The notes below the pieces were generated by a model. That model worked only from the letters and a program-made list of their open reading frames with translations. It was not told where the DNA came from and did no database searches. A DNA stretch of 64,000 nt. Source: Pseudomonas lijiangensis. Lineage in GTDB: Bacteria; Pseudomonadota; Gammaproteobacteria; Pseudomonadales; Pseudomonadaceae. The stretch spans positions 1 through 64,000 of the forward strand of contig NZ_CP076668.1 in the NCBI RefSeq assembly GCF_018968705.1. Direction: 5' to 3'. Both the position numbers and the translations under genes were made by a program. This document shows positions 1 through 12,359 of this stretch, piece by piece (position 1 is the stretch's first letter; every line of letters starts with the position of its first letter).

Positions 1-1530
1 GTGTCAGTGGAACTTTGGCAGCAGTGCGTGGAGCTTTTGCGCGATGAGCTGCCTGCCCAGCAATTCAACACCTGGATCCGTCCGCTACAGGTCGAAGCCG
101 AAGGCGACGAGTTGCGTGTATATGCACCGAACCGTTTCGTTCTCGATTGGGTAAACGAAAAGTACCTGAGCCGTCTGCTTGAGCTTCTGGGCGAGCACGG
201 ACAGGGAATGGCGCCTGCCCTTTCCTTATTAATAGGCAGCAAGCGCAGCTCGGCCCCGCGTGCAGCACCCAATGCCCCATTGGCTGCTGCCGCTTCGCAA
301 GCGCTGTCTGCCAATAACGTCAGCAGTGTTTCAACACCTGTTGCCGCTCCGGTGGTGGCTGTTCCTGCGCCGGCTCCTGCAGTACAGAGCGCCGAGACTC
401 ACGACGAGCCGTCGCGTGACAGTTTCGATCCGATGGCGGGCGCCAGTTCGCAACAGGCTCCGGCGCGGGCCGAGCAGCGTACAGTCCAGGTCGAAGGTGC
501 GCTCAAGCACACCAGTTACCTGAACCGCACGTTCACCTTCGAGAACTTCGTCGAAGGTAAATCCAACCAGCTCGCCCGTGCTGCGGCCTGGCAGGTTGCG
601 GATAACCCCAAGCATGGCTACAACCCGCTCTTCCTTTATGGTGGCGTTGGTCTGGGTAAGACTCACTTGATGCATGCCGTGGGCAACCACCTGCTCAAGA
701 AGAACCCGAATGCGAAGGTTGTCTATCTGCACTCGGAGCGTTTCGTGGCCGACATGGTCAAGGCGCTGCAACTGAACGCGATCAACGAATTCAAGCGTTT
801 CTATCGTTCGGTCGATGCCTTGCTGATCGATGACATTCAGTTCTTCGCCCGCAAGGAGCGTTCCCAGGAAGAGTTTTTCCACACCTTCAACGCACTGCTC
901 GAAGGTGGGCAGCAGGTCATTCTTACCAGCGACCGCTATCCCAAAGAGATCGAAGGTCTGGAAGAGCGTCTGAAATCCAGGTTCGGCTGGGGGCTTACTG
1001 TGGCTGTAGAGCCGCCTGAGCTGGAAACCCGCGTTGCGATCCTGATGAAGAAAGCCGATCAGGCCAAGGTCGAATTACCCCATGACGCTGCATTCTTCAT
1101 TGCGCAGCGCATTCGCTCCAACGTCCGTGAACTCGAAGGTGCACTCAAGCGTGTCATCGCTCACTCGCACTTCATGGGCCGGGATATCACGATCGAACTG
1201 ATTCGTGAGTCTCTGAAAGATTTGTTGGCGTTGCAGGACAAACTGGTGAGTGTGGATAACATTCAGCGTACTGTCGCCGAGTATTACAAGATCAAAATCT
1301 CCGACCTGTTGTCCAAGCGTCGCTCTCGTTCTGTTGCCCGTCCACGTCAGGTGGCGATGGCGCTTTCCAAAGAGCTGACGAACCACAGTCTTCCGGAAAT
1401 TGGCGATGTATTCGGCGGTCGTGACCACACGACCGTTCTGCATGCATGCCGCAAGATCAACGAACTCAAGGAATCCGACGCGGATATCCGCGAGGACTAC
1501 AAGAACCTGCTGCGGACTCTGACTACATGA
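1..1530 (+). CDS. dnaA: Chromosomal replication initiator DnaA
   Basis: Binds DnaA boxes at oriC, melts the origin and loads the replicative helicase. The 509-residue product starts at GTG with the usual N-terminal MSVELWQQC segment (domain I, about 1-85), a low-complexity Ala/Pro/Val linker (about 85-175), an AAA+ ATPase core with Walker [10 protein letters not shown] near 214-222 and Walker [10 protein letters not shown] near 275, and a C-terminal DNA-binding domain with the signature [12 protein letters not shown]. The length is typical of Pseudomonas. A perfect DnaA box (TGTGGATAA, 1251-1259) lies inside the gene. The upstream regulatory region is outside the window. Followed after 38 bases by dnaN. 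Confidence 0.98.
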   Translation: MSVELWQQCVELLRDELPAQQFNTWIRPLQVEAEGDELRVYAPNRFVLDWVNEKYLSRLLELLGEHGQGMAPALSLLIGSKRSSAPRAAPNAPLAAAASQALSANNVSSVSTPVAAPVVAVPAPAPAVQSAETHDEPSRDSFDPMAGASSQQAPARAEQRTVQVEGALKHTSYLNRTFTFENFVEGKSNQLARAAAWQVADNPKHGYNPLFLYGGVGLGKTHLMHAVGNHLLKKNPNAKVVYLHSERFVADMVKALQLNAINEFKRFYRSVDALLIDDIQFFARKERSQEEFFHTFNALLEGGQQVILTSDRYPKEIEGLEERLKSRFGWGLTVAVEPPELETRVAILMKKADQAKVELPHDAAFFIAQRIRSNVRELEGALKRVIAHSHFMGRDITIELIRESLKDLLALQDKLVSVDNIQRTVAEYYKIKISDLLSKRRSRSVARPRQVAMALSKELTNHSLPEIGDVFGGRDHTTVLHACRKINELKESDADIREDYKNLLRTLTT

Positions 1531-1568
1531 TGACGCCAGTGCAGCTTATCAAGGCAAGGGACTAGACC

Positions 1569-2672
1569 ATGCATTTCACCATTCAACGCGAAGCCCTGTT
1601 GAAACCTCTGCAATTGGTCGCCGGCGTTGTTGAACGCCGTCAGACCCTGCCGGTGCTATCCAATGTGCTGATGGTCGTCGAAGGCCAGCAACTTTCGCTG
1701 ACAGGTACCGACCTGGAAGTGGAGCTGGTCGGTCGTGTCCAACTCGAAGAGCCAGCCGAACCCGGGGAAATCACTGTTCCTGCGCGCAAGCTGATGGATA
1801 TCTGCAAAAGCCTGCCGAACGACGTGCTGATCGACATCAAGGTCGATGACTCCAAAGTCGTGGTCAAGGCCGGTCGTAGCCGCTTCACCTTGTCCACATT
1901 GCCTGCCAACGACTTCCCTACTGTAGAAGAAGGTCCTGGCTCGCTGACGTTCGATCTGGTGCAGAGCAAACTGCGCCGCCTGATCGAACGCACCAGTTTT
2001 GCAATGGCCCAGCAGGATGTCCGTTACTACCTCAACGGCATGCTGCTTGAAGTCAGCGCTGGCATCTTGCGCGCTGTCGCCACCGACGGTCACCGTCTGG
2101 CCATGTGCTCGATGTCTGCACAGATCGAACAAGCCGACCGCCATCAGGTGATTGTGCCTCGTAAAGGTATTCTGGAAATGGCGCGTCTGCTCACCGAGCA
2201 GGACGGCATTGTCAGCATCGTATTGGGTCAGCACCACATTCGTGCCACGACCGGCGAGTTCACCTTTACCTCCAAACTGGTAGACGGCAAATTCCCGGAC
2301 TACGAGCGCGTCCTGCCAAAAGGCGGTGACAAGCTGGTACTGGGTGATCGTCAGGCATTGCGTGAAGCGTTCAGCCGTACTGCAATTCTGTCGAACGAAA
2401 AATACCGTGGCATCCGTCTGCAACTGGCCAACGGTCAATTGAAGATTCAGGCCAACAACCCTGAACAGGAAGAAGCGGAAGAAGAGATCAGCGTAGAGTA
2501 CAGCGGCGACTCCCTGGAAATCGGTTTCAACGTGAGCTACCTGCTCGACGTGCTGGGTGTGATGACTACAGAGCAAGTGCGCTTGATTCTGTCCGACTCC
2601 AACAGCAGCGCCCTGGTACAAGAATCGGATAACGATGATTCCGCCTACGTTGTCATGCCGATGCGTCTGTAA
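1569..2672 (+). CDS. dnaN: DNA polymerase III sliding clamp, beta subunit
   Basis: Forms the ring-shaped dimer that tethers DNA polymerase III to DNA. The 367-residue protein begins MHFTIQREALLKPLQLV and ends in the conserved VMPMRL, the clamp C-terminal tail that contacts partner peptides. Three repeated clamp folds of about 120 residues cover the whole length. It lies 38 bases after dnaA and 22 bases before recF, so dnaA-dnaN-recF-gyrB is probably one transcription unit with internal promoters. Confidence 0.98.
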   Translation: MHFTIQREALLKPLQLVAGVVERRQTLPVLSNVLMVVEGQQLSLTGTDLEVELVGRVQLEEPAEPGEITVPARKLMDICKSLPNDVLIDIKVDDSKVVVKAGRSRFTLSTLPANDFPTVEEGPGSLTFDLVQSKLRRLIERTSFAMAQQDVRYYLNGMLLEVSAGILRAVATDGHRLAMCSMSAQIEQADRHQVIVPRKGILEMARLLTEQDGIVSIVLGQHHIRATTGEFTFTSKLVDGKFPDYERVLPKGGDKLVLGDRQALREAFSRTAILSNEKYRGIRLQLANGQLKIQANNPEQEEAEEEISVEYSGDSLEIGFNVSYLLDVLGVMTTEQVRLILSDSNSSALVQESDNDDSAYVVMPMRL

Positions 2673-2694
2673 CCTCATGTTCAGCGCTATCTAG

Positions 2695-6220
<3,526 letters not shown>

Positions 6221-6267
6221 GGTTGTTGTAGGTGCAAGTTGGACGTACTTTTATCGTCCCCTGAATT

Positions 6268-6297
6268 AACCCCAGCCTCGGTGCTGGGGTTTTTTTT
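6268..6297 (+). terminator. Rho-independent terminator after gyrB
   Basis: A 9-bp perfect stem AACCCCAGC / GCTGGGGTT (6268-6276 with 6283-6291), 6-base loop, runs into eight T residues. It ends the dnaA-gyrB unit and marks the left border of the accessory block. Confidence 0.93.
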
Positions 6298-6410
6298 ACG
6301 ATTCTTGCCGGCTTCCTGAATGGGGCATTTGATAGCATGCGCTCTTCATTCGTTGAAGGCCATGGACGAAAGTCAATTGAGCTATGGCCGTCGTCGTAGA
6401 GGTAAAAGCT

Positions 6411-8786
6411 GTGACAGATGGCAACCTCCTGGTAAGACTACAAGCCGAGAATGCAAGACTGATTGCGCTGCTCGAGGCCCATGGCATTGACTGGCAAGTG
6501 CCTGCTGAGCCAATCAGAGAAACGCCTGTTCAAATCGAGACATCCTCGCAACTGAATACGGATAGCAAGATTGCACTCTTCAGAAGCCTTTTTCGTGGCA
6601 GGATTGATGTCTATCCCATTCGCTGGGAAAGCAAGGCTGGCAAGTCCGGATATGCCCCAGCCTGCGCTAATGAATGGCGGCCAGGTGTTTGCGAAAAGCC
6701 ACGGATCAAATGTGGCGACTGCGGCAACCGTCAACTGCTTCCGCTGACCAATGAGGTGATTTTTCGCCATCTTGCAGGCGATGTGGTTATCGGCATCTTC
6801 CCATTGCTTCCTGACGATACCTGTTTTTTTCTGGCTGTTGATTTTGATGAGGCCGAATGGCGAGATGACGCCAAAGCGTTCATTCAGTCTTGCCGTGAGC
6901 TAAATGTACCAGTAGCGCTGGAAATATCGCGCTCGGGCAATGGTGCACATGGATGGGTTTTTTTCGAGCGTAATGTCTCTGCATTTGATGCTCGTCGTTT
7001 GGGGGCTGCAATAATTAGTTATGCCTGCAAAATGACTCGCCAGTTAGCCCTCAGCTCATATGATCGCTTGTTTCCAAATCAGGACTATATGCCCAAAGGT
7101 GGGTTCGGTAACCTCATTGCGTTGCCTTTGCAAAAAAAGGCCCGAGCCTTGGGTAACAGTGTTTTTGTAGATGATTCGCTGGAGCCTTATGCTGACCAAT
7201 GGGCTTTTCTGGGGGCTATCCGTCAGATGAGTCCAGAAGACATTCAGCCAGCGATCACAAAGGCAACGGGCAATCAGGACCCGTTAGATGTTGCTTTTGT
7301 TGATGAGGAAGAAGGTGATATCGAACCCTGGAAAGATCGAAAGCCCAAGTCAAACCAGTTGGCGTGCCCTCTTCCTGCCACTCTCAACATTACTCTAGCC
7401 AACCTGATCTATTTTGAAAAAACAGAGTTGCCGCAGCCATTAGCCAATCAATTTATTCGGCTCGCTGCGTTTCAAAATCCAGAGTTCTATAAAGCTCAAG
7501 CCATGCGTATGTCCGTGTGGAACAAGCCGAGAGTAATTGGCTGTGCGCAAAATTTTCCTAAGCACATTGCTCTGCCACGTGGCTGCTTTGAGGCAGTTCT
7601 CAAGCTTCTCGATGAAAATGAGATAGTTCCGATTATCCAAGATGAGCGCTTTACGGGTAATGCAATTGAGGTAAGTTTCCTTGGCACCTTGCGTGCTGAT
7701 CAGGAGGTTGCGGTCAGTGCAATGCTAAGTCATGACACTGGTGTTCTCTGTGCTCCAACAGCGTTCGGCAAGACGGTGAGTGCGGCTGCACTGATTGCTC
7801 GCCGTGGGGTTAACACCCTGGTTCTTGTTCACCGGACAGAGTTATTAAGGCAATGGCAAGAGCGTTTGCAGATGTTCCTGAAGGTTGGAGCGGATGCCAT
7901 CGGAACTTTGGGAGGCGGCAAGTCGAAACTGTCCGGCGTCATCGATATAGCAGTCGTTCAGTCGCTGTCGCGAAAGGGTGAGATCAACGATCATGTGAAA
8001 AACTATGGCCAAGTCATTGTGGATGAGTGTCATCATCTTTCAGCTGTGTCGTTTGAGGCTCTTTTGAGAAATGTCCCATCTCGCTATGTAGTGGGATTGA
8101 CGGCGACTCCGGTTCGTCGTGACGGGCAACACCCCATCATTTTTATGCAGTGCGGGCCTATCAGACATTCTGCTTCTCGTGCAGCGAGTGCTCCCCATGA
8201 TCTGACTGTTTTCCCCTTCTGGCTTTCAAAGCCTTTGGTACTCCCCGAAGGCTCTGGGATTCAAGATGTCTTCCGGCTCTTGGCAGACGACGCTGAGAGG
8301 ACGTCCAAAATTGCTTTGGAGGTTCAAGCAGCCTACAACCAAGGTAGAAAAGTGCTGGTACTGACGGAGCGGACTGAGCATATTGATGCTCTTGAGAAAG
8401 CTCTTATACCGCTAGTGGGCAATCTGTTTATCCTTCATGGACGAGTACCCAAGAAACAGCGTATTTCTCGCTTGAACGATCTGGAGTCCCTGCCAGCAGA
8501 CACGCCGCGAGTACTTTTGGCTACGGGAAAACTGGTAGGTGAGGGTTTTGACCATCCACCCCTGGATACACTGGTTCTGGCGATGCCCGTTTCGTGGAAG
8601 GGCATCCTTCAACAATATGCCGGACGTTTGCACAGGGAGCACTCAGATAAAGCAGACGTTCGAGTGATCGATTTCGTCGACACGGGAAACTCCGCTTTAT
8701 TGAGGATGTGGGACAAGCGACAGGCTGGGTATAAAGCAATGGGCTATCGGCTGATAGATAAAGCAGCCACCATGAAATTGCTTTAG
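6411..8786 (+). CDS. TOTE-type archaeo-eukaryotic primase fused to superfamily 2 helicase
   Basis: A large two-part enzyme of a proposed biological-conflict (anti-invader) family. Numbering from the longer ATG at 6384 (800 residues): a short coiled coil 18-36 (RLQAENARLIALLEAHGI); a zinc cluster C94, C103, C110, C113; the primase/polymerase core with AVDFDEAEW (D153, D155) and the SGNGAHGW histidine H189; then an SF2 helicase with Walker A APTAFGKT (457-464), VDECHH (547-551), GLTATPVRRD (571-580) and QQYAGRLHRE near the C-terminus. I prefer the GTG at 6411 (791 residues) because AGAGGT lies 7 bases before it; the ATG at 6384 has no clear ribosome site. No nuclease domain is visible in this chain, although some relatives have one. 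The family match is strong; the anti-invader role is a published proposal, not shown here. Confidence 0.85.
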   Translation: MTDGNLLVRLQAENARLIALLEAHGIDWQVPAEPIRETPVQIETSSQLNTDSKIALFRSLFRGRIDVYPIRWESKAGKSGYAPACANEWRPGVCEKPRIKCGDCGNRQLLPLTNEVIFRHLAGDVVIGIFPLLPDDTCFFLAVDFDEAEWRDDAKAFIQSCRELNVPVALEISRSGNGAHGWVFFERNVSAFDARRLGAAIISYACKMTRQLALSSYDRLFPNQDYMPKGGFGNLIALPLQKKARALGNSVFVDDSLEPYADQWAFLGAIRQMSPEDIQPAITKATGNQDPLDVAFVDEEEGDIEPWKDRKPKSNQLACPLPATLNITLANLIYFEKTELPQPLANQFIRLAAFQNPEFYKAQAMRMSVWNKPRVIGCAQNFPKHIALPRGCFEAVLKLLDENEIVPIIQDERFTGNAIEVSFLGTLRADQEVAVSAMLSHDTGVLCAPTAFGKTVSAAALIARRGVNTLVLVHRTELLRQWQERLQMFLKVGADAIGTLGGGKSKLSGVIDIAVVQSLSRKGEINDHVKNYGQVIVDECHHLSAVSFEALLRNVPSRYVVGLTATPVRRDGQHPIIFMQCGPIRHSASRAASAPHDLTVFPFWLSKPLVLPEGSGIQDVFRLLADDAERTSKIALEVQAAYNQGRKVLVLTERTEHIDALEKALIPLVGNLFILHGRVPKKQRISRLNDLESLPADTPRVLLATGKLVGEGFDHPPLDTLVLAMPVSWKGILQQYAGRLHREHSDKADVRVIDFVDTGNSALLRMWDKRQAGYKAMGYRLIDKAATMKLL

Positions 8787-8946
8787 CGCATTTTTATGGA
8801 AGACAGGTCTGTGTCTTGAGCTACTGACCAGCAGCAAACTCATACTGGCGAGTTAAAAAAAAATAGGCATAATCGGCTTTTCTTAAAATTTTCTGGGCTC
8901 AGTAAAGAAAAAATGTGCGGCCGAGCCAAATGTAAGGATTTTCGCC
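8787..8946 (+). promoter_or_regulatory. AT-rich gap between the TOTE and Fic genes, possible promoter
   Basis: This 160-base stretch is richer in A and T than its surroundings, with an A9 run near 8857-8865 followed by TAGGCATAAT, which resembles a -10 box. TAAGGA at 8932-8937 is a good ribosome site for the Fic gene. No terminator hairpin is obvious after the helicase gene, so co-transcription cannot be ruled out. Confidence 0.4.
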
Positions 8947-10446
8947 ATGAACTCCGTTGGATATGCTTGGCTGTGCGAGGCCTTGCGGCTCTCTGCTTTT
9001 CCTTTACGCCGACCAGCCCGGATTCAGCCAGTCACTCGAATTGAGCATATTGGTGAGACTTTGGCGGTCCCCGCAGGTATTTCTCCTGCCCCTGATGACC
9101 TGCTCGGACACCTGCTTTTTGCCCTGAAGCATGAAGGTATCAATCTGGTCATTCTGGCTCAAGCACTGCCTCAGATATCCAATTCAAGGCTTGAGGCCGA
9201 ATTACAGGCGGCTCCAAATGGCAGCTATATTCGCAAGGCTTGTTTTCTGCGCGAAGCATTCACGGGTGAAGAGGTACACCAACATTTTCCGGTAAAGGGG
9301 CGCTTTGTACCTCTGTTCGATCCTGAGCAGTATCTGACGATGCCTGGGGAGCGTAATTCCCGGTGGCGAGTAGAGTTCAACGGTATAGGCACGCTGACTT
9401 ACTGCGCCACCGTTGAACGCACCCCCGAAATTGTTGCGATGCTTGAACACGATATCCTGAGGCGTGCGCAGGCATTCATCCAGAGTCTGCCCTCTGGAAT
9501 GATGGATCGGGCCATCAACTGGGCCTACCTGCACGAAACTCAAGACTCATTTGCTATCGAAAAAGAAGCACCCAGCGAAGAGAAATCCCGCCGCTTTATT
9601 CAGTTGCTCAGACAGGCCCATGAGCGCTTACCGCTGAGCGAGGAATATCTGGTTGCCCTTCAAAACGCAACGCTATCCAACCCCTATGCAATGGCTGCTG
9701 CCTTTCGTCATGAACAGAACCATTTGGCCAATGGTTTGCAGGGGGCAGCAGGGGTCACTTATGTTCCTCCTGACCCAGAGTTGTGCCGTGAACTCATGGA
9801 GCAGCTCATGACCTTTGGAAATGAAGCTGCTACCCAGATTGATCCCTTGGTTGCCGCTGCAATCATTTCGTTTGGATTCGTATTCCTCCACCCTTTCATG
9901 GATGGAAATGGTCGACTTTCCCGGTTTCTCATTCATCAGACACTCTGTCGCACGGGGGCTTTAGAGAACGGGCTGCTCCTGCCTGTCTCCGTAGCGATGA
10001 AGCGTGAGGAACGTTTGTATCTGGAAACCCTTCAGGCGTTTTCCCGGCCTGCGCGTGAGTTCTGGGATGTCAGGTGGATCGATCAGGGCAATATGTCGTT
10101 TAACTTTACAGGGCATCCGGCTATCTACCGTTTCTGGGATGCCACACCAGGCGTCCGATTTACGATGGAAATGGCTAAACGAGCCCTGGAAGTTGAGCTT
10201 CGTGAAGAGACTGTCTTCCTTGAGAATTACGACAAGATTGTCAGAGCTGTTGATGAGCGCTATGACGTACGTGGCAGTGATTTATCCAACCTGGTAATGA
10301 TGTGTCTGACGCAACAAGGCATAGTTTCAAACCATCGTCGAAAGCAGTACAGGTATAAGGTTCAGGAGGAGGTTTTTGATTATATCGAGCAGGTGACGCA
10401 GAACCTGCTTGCGGAACAGCGGCAGGAGAATCAATCGTCCCATTAA
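8947..10446 (+). CDS. Fic-domain protein (probable AMP transferase) with N-terminal extension
   Basis: Fic enzymes transfer AMP or other nucleotide parts onto protein hydroxyls. The 499-residue protein has the catalytic signature HPFMDGNGRLSR at 315-326, with the catalytic H315, and the upstream Fic features RHEQNHLANG and YVPPDPEL (about 254-279). An N-terminal region of about 180 residues precedes the Fic core. The segment ETQDSFAIEKE (197-207) sits where class II Fic proteins carry their inhibitory (S/T)xxxE(G/N) helix; here it reads S201-E205-K206, so the glutamate is present but the next residue is Lys. The C-terminal part (about 400-490) may be a winged-helix region. It lies 160 bases after the TOTE gene, same strand, with an AT-rich gap before it. 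Targets unknown. Confidence 0.85.
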   Translation: MNSVGYAWLCEALRLSAFPLRRPARIQPVTRIEHIGETLAVPAGISPAPDDLLGHLLFALKHEGINLVILAQALPQISNSRLEAELQAAPNGSYIRKACFLREAFTGEEVHQHFPVKGRFVPLFDPEQYLTMPGERNSRWRVEFNGIGTLTYCATVERTPEIVAMLEHDILRRAQAFIQSLPSGMMDRAINWAYLHETQDSFAIEKEAPSEEKSRRFIQLLRQAHERLPLSEEYLVALQNATLSNPYAMAAAFRHEQNHLANGLQGAAGVTYVPPDPELCRELMEQLMTFGNEAATQIDPLVAAAIISFGFVFLHPFMDGNGRLSRFLIHQTLCRTGALENGLLLPVSVAMKREERLYLETLQAFSRPAREFWDVRWIDQGNMSFNFTGHPAIYRFWDATPGVRFTMEMAKRALEVELREETVFLENYDKIVRAVDERYDVRGSDLSNLVMMCLTQQGIVSNHRRKQYRYKVQEEVFDYIEQVTQNLLAEQRQENQSSH

Positions 10447-10571
10447 GACGGCAACTGAGCTTGTGGGTGACGGGGCGAAAAGAAAAATGTGGGGCAGATG
10501 CCAATAAAGGCTTTCTCCGTAAGCGTTGCGGCCAATCGATCTCGGCTTTCCCGCATAACTGGAATATTGGA

Positions 10572-11339
10572 TCAAAGTGAAATAGCGATACCGATGCAGC
10601 CTATCAGCATCGTGGCTCCCAGCCCCAAGGAACGTAGCCGCTCTCCCTGTTCCCGCCCTTCCCCCTTGTTGATTTCAAAAGCACCTGCTGCAGCCACCAT
10701 GAGGGAAAACGCCATGAACCAGAGCATCAATCCCCAGCCATAGCTGTAACCCGAAGCATAAAAGAAAGTGATCGTATTGAGCGACAGCATTAGCGCCAGA
10801 AAAGCGGGTCCTGTTGTACTTTGCGAGGATTGCAGCCGTAGAAAACTGATGAGGAAGAGAGGGTTTGCATACCAGGCAAATTGAAAACGCAATGGCCCGA
10901 GCCAACCGTTAGTCAACAGGGTCCACCCGATGGTGATTTTCTGACCATCTCTGATTATTACCGGAAAAAACAGGGAAGCTATCCACAGAACAAGTGCTGC
11001 TTTTGACAACACGTCACTTGAAAGAGCGCCACTTTCTAATGATTGATGGGCAGGCTTTCTTGCTTTCCATATGAAGGGAATCAGCAAACCCGCGTAAAAG
11101 CACAAAGTTGAAAAGACGCGACTTCCCGGTTCCCTGTGCATGACATATCCCATGGATAAAGCGGCTACTGCACCCCCTGCAAGAATCCAGTAGGCATACC
11201 CTGCAAACTCCTTGATGACAGGAGACTTGTGCAGTCGCATCAATTGCTTCATCAGCGTCAGTACAAGCGCCAATGAGTACCCGAGCACTCCACCCCAAAA
11301 CAGAGAATGGGTTGTGGAGCGTGAAAGCATCTCTTCCAT
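10572..11339 (-). CDS. Unrecognised multi-spanning membrane protein
   Basis: I do not recognise this 255-residue protein. It contains about six to eight hydrophobic segments, for example LFWGGVLGYSLALVLTLM (about 13-30), YWILAGGAVAALSMGYV (about 50-66), a segment near 78-92, ALVLWIASLFFPVII (about 112-126), FLALMLSLNTITFFYASG and LMLWFMAFSLMVAAAGAF, and a final ATMLIGCIGIAISL. A charged loop KGEGREQGERLR precedes the last span. It runs convergently towards the Fic gene (125 bases apart) and belongs to the same non-conserved insertion between gyrB and the acyltransferase gene. An internal ATG at 11330-11328 (MLSRST) is a possible alternative start. Whether it works with the TOTE or Fic gene is unknown. 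Confidence 0.7.
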   Translation of the reverse strand: MEEMLSRSTTHSLFWGGVLGYSLALVLTLMKQLMRLHKSPVIKEFAGYAYWILAGGAVAALSMGYVMHREPGSRVFSTLCFYAGLLIPFIWKARKPAHQSLESGALSSDVLSKAALVLWIASLFFPVIIRDGQKITIGWTLLTNGWLGPLRFQFAWYANPLFLISFLRLQSSQSTTGPAFLALMLSLNTITFFYASGYSYGWGLMLWFMAFSLMVAAAGAFEINKGEGREQGERLRSLGLGATMLIGCIGIAISL

Positions 11340-11375
11340 TTTCCATCCTTGTCGATCCAGAACCTGCGCCCACTA

Positions 11376-11400
11376 AAAAGCCGACCCCAAGGTCGGCTTT
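11376..11400 (-). terminator. Bidirectional Rho-independent terminator
   Basis: AAAAGCCGACC (11376-11386) pairs with GGTCGGCTTT (11391-11400). On the minus strand the stem is followed by a T run, so it ends the glyQ-glyS-gmhB-plsC unit; on the plus strand the T tail is shorter. It marks the right border of the accessory block. Confidence 0.85.
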
Positions 11401-11516
11401 CTATCTACCCGCAAAATTTATGCACGTTTTCAGCTCACTAATGAGCTTCAGAAATAAGCAGCTAAATTAATGACTTAGCCGCTTTTTTCGATGATTTCGC
11501 AAAAATGGTGCACAGG

Positions 11517-11525
11517 TTATCCACA
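11517..11525 (+). other. Perfect intergenic DnaA box
   Basis: TTATCCACA matches the DnaA-box consensus exactly and lies in the non-coding gap just downstream of the plsC-like gene. It is one of nine perfect boxes in the window (see findings). Confidence 0.6.
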
Positions 11526-11528
11526 AAA

Positions 11529-12299
11529 TCAGACTTCTACTTTCTCGCTGCTCGAGACAGGTGCAACATCTGAACCCAGGGACTTCTGGGTGGCTTCGTT
11601 CCAGGCCTGTACGCGGTCGTTGAGGGCTGCAATGGCGCGGGGGCCGGAGCCTTCGGCGTACATGGGTTCACCGATGACCACCTGGATAGTGCCTGGCTTT
11701 TTCGCCCAGCCTTCCTTCGGCCAGTACTTGCCGGCGTTGTGTGCCACAGGCAGCACAGGCAGTTCGGCGTTGACGGCCAGGGCGGTGCCGCCACGGGAGA
11801 ACTTGCCGACCTGACCGAACGGGACGCGGGTGCCTTCCGGGAAGATCAGTACCCAGATACCGTCTTTGAGCAATTCATCACCCTTCTTGGCGATCTGCTT
11901 GAGTGCGGCCTTGGGGTTCTCGCGATCAATCGCGATAGGGCGCAGCATGGCCATTGCCCAACCGAAGAACGGCACATACAGCAGCTCACGCTTGAGGACC
12001 TGGCTCATGGGCTCGAAGTAAGCCGATAGGAAGAAGGTTTCCCAGGTGCTCTGGTGGTTGGAAATGATCACGCAGGGGGTTTTGGGAACGTTGTGCGCGC
12101 CGGTCACTTCCACGTGGATATTCAGGAAGACGCGGGTCAGCCAGATTGCACAGCGGCACCAGTAGACATTGATGAACCGGTAGCGGGCTTTGAAGGACAG
12201 AAAGGGCGCGATGAAGAAACTCAATGTGCACCACAGCAGCGAGCTGGTGCCTAGCAACAGGTAAAAGAAAAAGGTCCTGATTGCCTGGATGATCGACAT
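11529..12299 (-). CDS. 1-acyl-sn-glycerol-3-phosphate acyltransferase (PlsC family)
   Basis: Transfers an acyl chain to lysophosphatidic acid in the inner membrane to form phosphatidic acid. The 256-residue protein has an N-terminal hydrophobic span (about 8-35), the acyltransferase motif NHQSTWET near 78-85 (catalytic His followed at the usual spacing by Glu, where Asp is more usual) and FPEGTR near 153-158. It lies 60 bases downstream of gmhB on the same strand. In related genomes this gene directly follows gyrB; here about 5 kb of extra DNA separates them. Pseudomonas often has several PlsC paralogues, so I give no symbol. Confidence 0.9.
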   Translation of the reverse strand: MSIIQAIRTFFFYLLLGTSSLLWCTLSFFIAPFLSFKARYRFINVYWCRCAIWLTRVFLNIHVEVTGAHNVPKTPCVIISNHQSTWETFFLSAYFEPMSQVLKRELLYVPFFGWAMAMLRPIAIDRENPKAALKQIAKKGDELLKDGIWVLIFPEGTRVPFGQVGKFSRGGTALAVNAELPVLPVAHNAGKYWPKEGWAKKPGTIQVVIGEPMYAEGSGPRAIAALNDRVQAWNEATQKSLGSDVAPVSSSEKVEV

Positions 12300-12359
12300 A
12301 GTTGCTTTTACCGTACGGGCAGGTGCCCGCTCATTCAGCGTGCCGTTGAACCTGAGGGC

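Noticed and set aside
12106..12121. A third parS-like palindrome (ACTTCCACGTGGATAT) in the plsC-like gene
   Set aside because: Only about 11 of 16 positions match the consensus and the outer arms are wrong; central CACGTG alone is not sufficient.
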